A stretch of 11,532 nucleotides of DNA from Methanobacteriota archaeon (lineage in GTDB: Archaea > Halobacteriota > Methanosarcinia > Methanosarcinales > Methanosarcinaceae): contig JAUPKV010000315.1 of NCBI GenBank assembly GCA_030837265.1, forward strand, positions 1 to 11,532, given 5' to 3'. The position numbers and the translations under genes are program-made. Each line of letters starts with the position of its first letter. Positions within the stretch are counted from its first letter, which is position 1. Below the pieces are notes generated by a model. It did no database searches and was not told where the DNA came from. It worked only from the letters and a program-made list of their open reading frames with translations. Positions 6,172 through 11,532 of the stretch are shown piece after piece.

Positions 6172-6215
6172 CCTTCATCTTTAGGGGGTATTTTTTATAA
6201 TTTCCCTGATGAAGG
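6172..6215 (+). promoter_or_regulatory. Hairpin in the predicted pheA leader
   Basis: CCTTCATC (6172-6179) pairs perfectly with GATGAAGG (6208-6215). Inside it, after a TTT bulge, AGGG (6183-6186) pairs with CCCT (6204-6207) and two G-T pairs can extend the stem. The loop is T-rich. The stem ends 51 bases before the pheA ATG. It matches no riboswitch class that I recognise. Confidence 0.45.
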
Positions 6216-6266
6216 AAAGTCATTGTACGATCAAAAAACATCAATACTCTAATATTAACCTTACAA

Positions 6267-7160
6267 ATGATTATCGGTATAATGGGGCCTGAAGGCTCGT
6301 ACTCTGAAAAGGCTGCAAAGTTGTGGACTGCGAAATACCAGCTTTGCGGCGTAGAATTCAGGTATTTTGCAGATATAGAGGATACTTTACTGGCTGTAGT
6401 CGATGGGAAATCGGATCTTTCGGTAATACCGGTTGAGAACTCTATTGAAGGTTCTGTAGGTATTACTCTTGATCTCCTTCTTGAAAAAAATGTCCGGATC
6501 GTAGGGGAAGTTGTTGTCAAGATCGAGCATTGCTTGCTCGCTAAAGGCAGGCTGGAGGATATAAGGATCATTCTTTCCCATCCGCAAGGGCTTGCCCAGT
6601 GCAGACATTTTTTGAAAAAACATTTCCCGGGAACAGAACTCAGGAGTACGGGCAGTACCTCCCACGCAGCTCGACTGGCGGGGGAGTTTGAGGAAATGGC
6701 TGCTATTGCCTCCCCTGAGGCTGCAGAATGCTACAGGTTGAATACTTTGCTTTCGAATGTTCAGGATCAGAAAGAAAACTATACACGTTTCATTGTTTTG
6801 GAAGCAGTGGACAAAGCCCTGAGTTCGGGAGGGAAAGACCTGAATTCCTCTTTTGCGACTTCTTTTGCGACTTCTTTTGCAACTGTTTTCAAGACTTCAC
6901 TTATAATTTATCTTGAAAAAGATCGGCCAGGAGCATTATACAATATCCTTGGAGCTTTTGCATTGAGGAATATCAACCTGACTAAAATAGAGTCCAGGCC
7001 TTCGAAGAAGGAACTCGGGGATTATTATTTCTACATTGATTTTGAAGGGTGCACTGGCGATGTACTTATAATAGATGCCCTAGAAGATATAAAAGACAAA
7101 GTTGACACTCTAAAGGTGCTGGGTTCTTATCCTGCATTCAAAAGTGAGCAAAAAATATAA
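6267..7160 (+). CDS. pheA: Prephenate dehydratase with C-terminal ACT domain
   Basis: A 297-residue cytosolic enzyme that turns prephenate into phenylpyruvate, water and CO2 in phenylalanine synthesis. The catalytic domain (about 1-180) opens with IGIMGPEGSYSEKAA and contains IPVENSIEGSVG (54-65), SHPQGLAQC (104-112) and the catalytic ENYTRF (T173-R174-F175). The ACT domain (about 212-290) has the phenylalanine-binding motifs GALY (222-225) and ESRP (242-245), so feedback inhibition by phenylalanine is expected. The linker carries an SFAT repeat (195-206) plus a decayed copy VFKT, unusual for the family. The start at 6267 gives the standard N-terminus; no Shine-Dalgarno is visible. It lacks a chorismate mutase domain, as in stand-alone archaeal enzymes. 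The following membrane-protein gene begins 48 bases on, but has no obvious functional link. Confidence 0.95.
   Translation: MIIGIMGPEGSYSEKAAKLWTAKYQLCGVEFRYFADIEDTLLAVVDGKSDLSVIPVENSIEGSVGITLDLLLEKNVRIVGEVVVKIEHCLLAKGRLEDIRIILSHPQGLAQCRHFLKKHFPGTELRSTGSTSHAARLAGEFEEMAAIASPEAAECYRLNTLLSNVQDQKENYTRFIVLEAVDKALSSGGKDLNSSFATSFATSFATVFKTSLIIYLEKDRPGALYNILGAFALRNINLTKIESRPSKKELGDYYFYIDFEGCTGDVLIIDALEDIKDKVDTLKVLGSYPAFKSEQKI
6849..6896 (+). repeat. 12-base in-frame tandem repeat in the pheA linker
   Basis: Two exact units TCTTTTGCGACT (6849-6860, 6861-6872), a third with one change (6873-6884) and a decayed fourth (6885-6896, 7 of 12 bases). They encode SFAT-SFAT-SFAT-VFKT at residues 195-210, precisely between the catalytic and ACT domains. 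Confidence 0.9.
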
Positions 7161-7162
7161 TA
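7150..7162 (+). promoter_or_regulatory. Possible TATA box upstream of the membrane-protein gene
   Basis: An AAAAAATATAATA stretch overlaps the pheA stop codon and would place a transcription start near 7180-7190, upstream of the TTG at 7209. The composition is A+T-rich, so this is weak. It would let the membrane-protein gene be transcribed apart from pheA. Confidence 0.3.
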
Positions 7163-7208
7163 ATGTTCAAAATTAAGAAAGTTAGTTAAGCTCGTTCGAT
7201 GTGATAAA

Positions 7209-8093
7209 TTGGATCTGGAAGCCTCAATAAAAAAGTATGAATCAGCAGTCAGAGTTTATAGCTTAATATATACTTTACTTGATTTTGCAATAATATTTTT
7301 CGCTTTACACATCGTTTTCTTATTAACCAATATGGAAGAGATTTTTTCTGTGATAAGTTTTTTTGAACCTTACACAGGTACAAAATATAATTTTTTAGGT
7401 TTTAGTTTATTGTTTGAAACTTTAGGCATTGTAGTGATAGAATTTGCGCTTGCTGCAATGCTTACCTACATCCGAAACAGTATGAAGGTTAAAAAAGATT
7501 CAATTAAACTTATTGAGGAAAAAAATCCGGTACTTAAGGAAAGGCTGAGAACGGCTTACGACAATAGAAATGCTGATAATATAATAGTGAAGGACCTTAT
7601 TGGCAGGGTAATTATTGATCTGAAGCCAGTAGAGCCTTTATCTTTGCTGAATAAAAAATTTTTAACGGTTGGAATCGGATTGACCTTACTTACAGGTTTG
7701 GGTGCAATGTATATAGCAGATACGGACTATCATACAGATATAACTCCGAAAAACATTCCTAAAGTTGTAGCCCCATATATCTCGGGTTCGAATGCGGACC
7801 TTTATCCGGTTGCGGAAAATGGGGGGACAGCTAATAATGAGAGCAATAACGAGGGTCTCTTCGGAAAACCTGCAGTTATCGTAGTAGAAGGCAAGGCAGT
7901 CGACTTTAAAATTCCCCCGGGCTCCGGTCAGGGCTTCACAAGCCAGCAATCAGGGAACAATACAAACCAATCGTTTATTCAATCCGATACTATTAATCCT
8001 GAGGCGGTTGCCTCACAGTCATATTATGAAAATTTACCTGAAGGATACAGGAATGTCATCCAGAGTTACTTCGAAGAACTCGCAAAAGAATAA
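7209..8093 (+). CDS. Three-helix membrane protein of unknown function, MoxR-cluster associated
   Basis: A 294-residue protein that I cannot assign to a named family. Hydrophobic helices are at about 17-40 (VYSLIYTLLDFAIIFFALHI), 62-88 and 151-170. A charged helix-rich loop (90-150, with EEKNPVLKERLRTAYDNRN and RVIIDLKPVEPLSLLNKKF) lies between the second and third. After helix 3 comes a polar Asn/Ser/Gly-rich segment (about 195-265), then the C-terminal LPEGYRNVIQSYFEEL (276-291), similar in style to C-termini of other proteins encoded beside MoxR/vWA genes. The segment after helix 3 is probably extracytoplasmic, though topology is uncertain. The only start in the open frame (7164 onward) is TTG at 7209; there is no ATG or GTG in frame and no Shine-Dalgarno, so the exact start is uncertain. 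The neighbouring MoxR, DUF58 and vWA genes suggest it is a component of that machine. Confidence 0.75.
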   Translation: MDLEASIKKYESAVRVYSLIYTLLDFAIIFFALHIVFLLTNMEEIFSVISFFEPYTGTKYNFLGFSLLFETLGIVVIEFALAAMLTYIRNSMKVKKDSIKLIEEKNPVLKERLRTAYDNRNADNIIVKDLIGRVIIDLKPVEPLSLLNKKFLTVGIGLTLLTGLGAMYIADTDYHTDITPKNIPKVVAPYISGSNADLYPVAENGGTANNESNNEGLFGKPAVIVVEGKAVDFKIPPGSGQGFTSQQSGNNTNQSFIQSDTINPEAVASQSYYENLPEGYRNVIQSYFEELAKE

Positions 8094-8096
8094 ATA

Positions 8097-8126
8097 AGAA
8101 GAATTATCTGATACAGATTAACTTCT
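8097..8126 (+). terminator. Hairpin immediately after the membrane-protein gene
   Basis: ATCTG-ata-CAGAT (8106-8118) is a perfect short hairpin, extended by AGAAG (8097-8101) with CTTCT (8122-8126) and two A-T pairs. It begins 3 bases after the stop codon. It may end or process the transcript before moxR, or mark the mRNA 3' end; it lacks a following T-run. Confidence 0.3.
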
Positions 8127-8198
8127 AAAGCTAATTTATTTACAGGAACTCTAAATTAAACTATTGAAAATTGTCTTAAAGCAATTTTTTTGAATAAT

Positions 8199-8204
8199 GG
8201 GTGA
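8199..8204 (+). promoter_or_regulatory. Shine-Dalgarno site deciding the moxR start
   Basis: GGGTGA, matching the GGTGA part of the archaeal anti-SD complement, lies 7 bases before the ATG at 8212. The alternative ATG at 8197 has only a T-run and GAATA before it, so 8212 is preferred. Confidence 0.55.
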
Positions 8205-8211
8205 AGCAGCA

Positions 8212-9186
8212 ATGAGTGAAAGCAACATCGACTCTGGACAGGCCGCCGCGACCTACCAGAATGCAGGCAGAATTTTCAAATCTTTTTTTGAAGAGATAGG
8301 GAAGGTCATAGTAGGCCAGAATAAGGTAGTGGAGCAGGTCATAATTGCAATTCTCTGTGAGGGGCATGCCTTAATAGAGAGCAACCCGGGACTTGGAAAA
8401 ACCCTTATGATTTCTACTGTCTCACATGCAATGAACCTCAAATTCAGCAGGATTCAATGTACTCCTGACCTCATGCCTTCCGATATCACGGGGACAAATG
8501 TTATAGAAGAGCATGACAATAAAAAAGAATTCAGATTTTCGCCCGGGCCGATTTTTGCAAATGTCGTGCTTTCGGATGAGATCAACCGGGCATCTCCAAA
8601 GACCCAATCAGCTCTCCTTGAAGCTATGCAGGAACAGCAGGTAACGGTAGGAAACGACACCTTTATGCTTGACCGTCCCTTCTTTATTCTCGCGACCCAG
8701 AACCCTATCGAAATGGAAGGCACTTATCCCCTGCCTGAAGCTCAACTTGACCGCTTTCTGTTAAAAATACTTGTGGACTATCCCTCCTATGAAGAGGAGA
8801 TGGAAATAATAAACCGCTACACGAAATCCGAAGTCCCGAAAACTTCAAGGGGCCTTGATAAAACCACGCTTCTGGATTTACAGAAACTCACCCGGCAGGT
8901 CCCGATTTCAGAGGAACTTAAGCAGCGTGTCCTTTCTATTGTGAGTATGACCAGGAAGGACAAAGAACATATTGAGTACGGAGCTTCCCCCCGAGCATCT
9001 ATTGGCTTAATCCTTTCGGCAAAAGCCCGAGCCCTGGTCGAGGGGAGGAATTTCGTAAGTAAAGAGGATATTGATTACATGGCTTTTCCGGTGCTCCGGC
9101 ACAGGCTCATCCTTACCTTCGAAGCCGAAAGAGGCGGGATGACCCCGGATCAGGCTATTGAGGATATCCTTAAAAAAGTAAAATAA
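8212..9186 (+). CDS. MoxR-family AAA+ ATPase
   Basis: A 324-residue AAA+ ATPase (329 if begun at 8197). Bacterial MoxR proteins are chaperone-like ATPases that act with vWA-domain partners, often to insert metals or mature complexes. Numbered from 8212: conserved VIVGQNKVVEQVIIAILCEGHALIE before the P-loop; Walker A SNPGLGKT (57-64); Walker B VVLSDEINRA (118-127, D122/E123); sensor 1 ATQNP (161-165); arginine-finger region LDRF (179-182); sensor 2 SPRAS (259-263). All the working parts seem present. The first position of the P-loop is Ser rather than Gly, within MoxR variation as I know it. The gene lies 118 bases after the membrane-protein gene and 81 bases before the DUF58 gene. A 21-base tandem duplication has doubled its end and stop codon. 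Confidence 0.95.
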   Translation: MSESNIDSGQAAATYQNAGRIFKSFFEEIGKVIVGQNKVVEQVIIAILCEGHALIESNPGLGKTLMISTVSHAMNLKFSRIQCTPDLMPSDITGTNVIEEHDNKKEFRFSPGPIFANVVLSDEINRASPKTQSALLEAMQEQQVTVGNDTFMLDRPFFILATQNPIEMEGTYPLPEAQLDRFLLKILVDYPSYEEEMEIINRYTKSEVPKTSRGLDKTTLLDLQKLTRQVPISEELKQRVLSIVSMTRKDKEHIEYGASPRASIGLILSAKARALVEGRNFVSKEDIDYMAFPVLRHRLILTFEAERGGMTPDQAIEDILKKVK

Positions 9187-9213
9187 ATGACCCCAAAAGT
9201 AAAATAAATGACC
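9174..9213 (+). repeat. 21-base tandem duplication across the moxR stop codon
   Basis: The 19-base sequence AAAAGTAAAATAAATGACC occurs at 9174-9192 and again at 9195-9213, giving a period of 21 bases, which is seven codons. Each copy contains the Lys-Val-Lys codons and the TAA stop, so the second copy is a fossil stop region in the same frame. Confidence 0.95.
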
Positions 9214-9267
9214 TTGAAGGGTTTTCCAAGCTCGGATTAAAACCGGGTTTTTAACTGACGATCCAGA

Positions 9268-10152
9268 ATGACTCGCACAAAACAAAAAATCGAAACAGAT
9301 TTTTTCAGGCAGCTTGACCGGTTTACATTTTCTGTCCGGAAGAGAGTATCAACGGTTTATGCCGGCAACCGTCCTTCTACTCGAAGCGGACACGGCATAG
9401 ATACTATCGGTTTCAGGGAATACGACTCCAGCGATGACTTGAAAGATATAGATTGGAAAGCCTATGCCAGGACGGAAAAACTTTATGTGCGGCAGTTTGA
9501 GGAAGAGAAAACCCTTACTACCCATATCCTGCTTGATGCTAGCAAAAGCATGGACTATCCGGAAAAAGGCACTTCAAAATTCGAATACGCCGCTATGCTT
9601 GCTGCAGGCTACGCTTACATGGTAACGAGATATAACGACAGGTTTGCCATATCAACATTTACACAGGAAGTTGATATAAATAAGCCCAGCCGTGGCCGAA
9701 AGAATCTTCTTCGGACAATCGACCGCCTGACAGAACTTGAAATCTCAGGCAGCACGTCAATAGAAGAAGCAGTCCTGAAGTACAGCCGGGCAATCCAGTC
9801 AAGGTCCCTGGTGATCCTTATCTCGGACTTCCTGCAGGAACCCCAGGCAATAGAAACTGCAGTTTCCAGGCTTTCGGAGCATGACCTCATTCTCATTCAG
9901 GTGCTCGACCCCACGGAAAAGGTGCTCCCCCTACAGGGGAACAGCAAGCTTGTAGACCTTGAGACCGGGGAAGAAATCAGGACTTACGTTAGTGAAAATT
10001 TCAAGAAACGTTACCTTGGAAAACTCGATGACCATACAGCCAGGATTAAAAAAGCCTGTATGAAGGTAGGGGCGGAGTTCTATACATTTACAACCGACAC
10101 TCCCGTTTTTGATGCTTTCCACTACACAATCAGGAGAAGAGGGAGGCGGTAA
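9268..10152 (+). CDS. DUF58 protein with vWA-like MIDAS motif
   Basis: A 294-residue soluble protein of the DUF58 family, the usual partner of MoxR. The DUF58 core runs from about 38 to 90: RSGHGIDTIGFREYDSSDDL, then KDIDWKAYARTEKLYVRQFEEE. A vWA-like fold follows with a complete metal-ion-dependent adhesion site: D90-x-S92-x-S94 in LLDASKSMDY, T163 in GSTS, and D187 in LISDF. It has no signal peptide or membrane helix, so it probably works on the cytoplasmic side with the ATPase. The C-terminus is basic (RRRGRR). The ATG at 9268 has no clear Shine-Dalgarno and follows an 81-base spacer. The TAA stop at 10150 lies at the start of the next gene; a GTGA overlap is easy to imagine as the former arrangement. 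Confidence 0.93.
   Translation: MTRTKQKIETDFFRQLDRFTFSVRKRVSTVYAGNRPSTRSGHGIDTIGFREYDSSDDLKDIDWKAYARTEKLYVRQFEEEKTLTTHILLDASKSMDYPEKGTSKFEYAAMLAAGYAYMVTRYNDRFAISTFTQEVDINKPSRGRKNLLRTIDRLTELEISGSTSIEEAVLKYSRAIQSRSLVILISDFLQEPQAIETAVSRLSEHDLILIQVLDPTEKVLPLQGNSKLVDLETGEEIRTYVSENFKKRYLGKLDDHTARIKKACMKVGAEFYTFTTDTPVFDAFHYTIRRRGRR
10142..10146 (+). promoter_or_regulatory. Shine-Dalgarno site of the BatA-like gene
   Basis: GGAGG within the last codons of the DUF58 gene is the strongest ribosome-binding site in the window. Eight bases separate it from the ATA at 10155, where the conserved N-terminal anchor sequence begins. Neither an ATG nor a GTG or TTG lies in frame at that distance. Confidence 0.6.
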
Positions 10153-10154
10153 AA

Positions 10155-11532
10155 ATACCTTTTGAAACCCCTTTAGCCCTTCTGGCTCTCCTGAGCGTAA
10201 TTCCGCTAATAATTCTTTACATGCTTCGCCCTAAGCCAAAAGTGCTTGCAATTCCCTCCCTTATGTTTGTCCTCAAGATGGAGAAGGAAAGAAAGCGAGT
10301 CTACGCCTCGCTCACTAAAATAGTGCAGGACCCGCTTTTCCTGATCCAGCTCCTGATGCTTATCCTTCTTTCCATTGCAGCAGCAGGCTATTACTACACT
10401 TCTCAAGAGGCTCTGAGTGGAGAACATACCGTTCTCGTGCTTGACTCTTCTGCCAGTATGCAGACCGGCTCTAGATTTACTGAAGCGCTTGGATATGCAG
10501 ACAGTGATGTGAGCAAGAAAAATAGCATAATCCTGGCTTCGGATTCGCCTCTGCTTGCCCTTGAAGGAGGTAGTGCATCTGCTGCAAAGGATATCCTCAA
10601 ACAGGTCCGGCCAGGAGCCGGCACTGCCGACCTTTCGGCAGCTATTTCCTCAGGCATGCGCCTTCTGTCCAGAGAAGGCGGAAGAATCGTTGTCATTTCC
10701 GATTTCACAAACTGGAAAGGAGACGACCCGGTTGCTTCAAAGAGCCTTGCAGAATCTTACGGAATTAAAGTCAGTTTTGTAAAAGTAGGCAAGCCTGCTA
10801 ATAATATAGGGATCATCAATGGCTGGATAGAGGCTACTGATGGAAAATACAGTTACACCGGTGTAATTAAAAACTACCTGGGTCAAAATCAAAACGTTGA
10901 GATCGAAACCGGCAGAGGAAATTCAGGAAACTATTCAACATCGTTTTCACTGGATGTCCCGGCAGGTGGGACAAACCAGTTCACTCTGGGGAACCTGGGA
11001 CCAGGTGTCACTACAGTCAAGCTCAATGTAAAAGATGATTTGACCGTCGACAACCAGGCCTATATTTCAATTCCGGATACTTCCACGCAGAGTATCCTCT
11101 ATGTAACTGATGATGGCAAGCTGCCTTCAAAAACCGCACTTTCACTGCTCCCGAACAGCAACCTTACAGTCTCGGACACCGTGCCAACTTCACTTGACAG
11201 CTATACCCTTGTAGTGCTCGCGCAGAAAGACACTCCTATTGCCAACAGTTCTGTCGACAGGATTGATAGTTACGTCCGAAACGGAGGAAATGTGGTTTTT
11301 ATAGCAAGCGAAGCTCTGGTTCCGGACAAAACCGAGCTAAACCTTATAAAGATTCTTCCAGTAAAGCCCATCGAAGTGTCGAGTGATGAAAAGGGCTTAG
11401 CGGTGAAAGAAGTTCAGCAGAGCAGTGTTACAAGAGACATTAAGACCGATGAAATATCCGTCCGCAAATACCTGAATGCAAGCGAAAGGACAGGATCGAC
11501 TACTCTGATGTCCCTTGAAAACGGTGTCCCTC
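10155..11532 (+). CDS. BatA-like membrane-anchored vWA-domain protein (5' part, non-canonical start)
   Basis: An open frame of 459 codons that continues past the window end. It begins with a double-membrane-anchor region like that of bacterial BatA-type proteins: helix 1 at 2-24 (PFETPLALLALLSVIPLIIL), the conserved turn MLRPKPKVLAIPSLMFVLK, helix 2 at about 60-80. A vWA domain with a full MIDAS follows: D97-x-S99-x-S101 in LDSSASM, T157 in GAGTAD and D183 in VISDF. After about residue 205 comes a beta-rich region (NVEIETGRGNSGNYSTSFSL, LDVPAGGTNQFTLGNLGPG), then a flavodoxin/GATase-like stretch (SYVRNGGNVVFIASEAL). The vWA part should lie outside or be tethered to the membrane. No standard start codon exists upstream of ATG 10221 (Met23), which would remove helix 1. 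ATA at 10155 fits the GGAGG site and the family N-terminus; GTA at 10149 is the other possibility. The gene is adjacent to DUF58 with a 2-base gap. Confidence 0.85.
   Translation, partial: MPFETPLALLALLSVIPLIILYMLRPKPKVLAIPSLMFVLKMEKERKRVYASLTKIVQDPLFLIQLLMLILLSIAAAGYYYTSQEALSGEHTVLVLDSSASMQTGSRFTEALGYADSDVSKKNSIILASDSPLLALEGGSASAAKDILKQVRPGAGTADLSAAISSGMRLLSREGGRIVVISDFTNWKGDDPVASKSLAESYGIKVSFVKVGKPANNIGIINGWIEATDGKYSYTGVIKNYLGQNQNVEIETGRGNSGNYSTSFSLDVPAGGTNQFTLGNLGPGVTTVKLNVKDDLTVDNQAYISIPDTSTQSILYVTDDGKLPSKTALSLLPNSNLTVSDTVPTSLDSYTLVVLAQKDTPIANSSVDRIDSYVRNGGNVVFIASEALVPDKTELNLIKILPVKPIEVSSDEKGLAVKEVQQSSVTRDIKTDEISVRKYLNASERTGSTTLMSLENGVP

Larger units (their letters stand above)
5825..6266. 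other. Gene-free divergent spacer between vapB and pheA
   Basis: This 442-base stretch holds the vapB operator and promoter, dispersed repeat copy 2, a 16-base inverted repeat at 6033, a strong TATA box at 6094 and a hairpin-forming leader upstream of pheA. A 27-codon frame starting at 6209 overlaps the pheA start out of frame and has no family resemblance or clear ribosome-binding site. I see no RNA gene here. Confidence 0.6.

Noticed and set aside
4841..6266. tRNA or other stable RNA gene in the spacers around vapBC
   Set aside because: No cloverleaf, no GGTTCGAATCC-type T-arm and no recognisable conserved RNA motif was found by eye.
6209..6292. 27-codon upstream open frame overlapping the pheA start
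   Set aside because: No clear ribosome-binding site, no run of phenylalanine codons as expected of a leader peptide, and it begins inside the hairpin arm.
6849..6896. CRISPR-like array
   Set aside because: Units are 12 bases, directly adjacent and in frame within a protein linker; there are no spacers.
8383..8406. Ser in place of the first Gly of the MoxR Walker A motif
   Set aside because: MoxR-type P-loops vary at this position (Asp or other residues occur) and the GKT core, Walker B and sensors are intact, so a defect is unlikely.

Overview
The window looks like a chromosomal segment of a methanogenic archaeon, most likely Methanosarcina or a close relative. The grounds are archaeal information-processing genes (Pelota, an archaeal NFACT/RqcH protein), a PF02697-type archaeal VapB antitoxin, archaeal TATA/BRE promoters with very short leaders, A+T-rich spacers, and a dispersed repeat whose spurious translation (RERSDRKGPRAPEAK) I recall from Methanosarcina annotations. 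The genus is an inference from memory, not from a search.

Left part (1-1457, + strand): the 3' end of a peptide/nickel-type ABC transporter ATPase, then a class I SAM-dependent methyltransferase with a good ribosome-binding site. Convergent to it (1478-4840, - strand) is a tight two-gene ribosome-rescue operon. rqcH (NFACT family) is followed after 6 bases by pelA (Pelota), whose ribosome-binding site overlaps the rqcH stop codon. Pelota opens stalled ribosomes and RqcH acts on the resulting obstructed large subunit, so the pair makes one pathway.

Middle part (4841-6266): a vapBC toxin-antitoxin operon on the - strand with a 4-base ATGA overlap and a perfect 16-base palindrome between its TATA box and start codon. 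Two copies of an approximately 75-base dispersed repeat lie here in the same orientation. Each ends a few bases upstream of a TATA box, one serving rqcH and one serving vapB. The rest of the spacer holds several inverted repeats and a strong promoter with a long structured leader for the next gene.

Right part (6267-11532, + strand): prephenate dehydratase (phenylalanine synthesis, with an ACT regulatory domain), then a cluster of four genes: a three-helix membrane protein of unknown function, a MoxR-type AAA+ ATPase, a DUF58 protein with an intact MIDAS motif, and a BatA-like double-membrane-anchored vWA protein that runs off the window. By analogy with bacterial MoxR/Bat systems, the ATPase and the metal-binding vWA-type proteins would form a membrane-associated remodelling or chaperone machine; the substrate is unknown. 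This is the best candidate for a little-described system. Its last gene has no usual start codon at the expected place: the conserved N-terminal anchor begins at ATA, 8 bases after a strong GGAGG.

In-frame minisatellites expand loops of two proteins (24-base units in rqcH, 12-base units in pheA), and a 21-base tandem duplication has doubled the moxR stop region.
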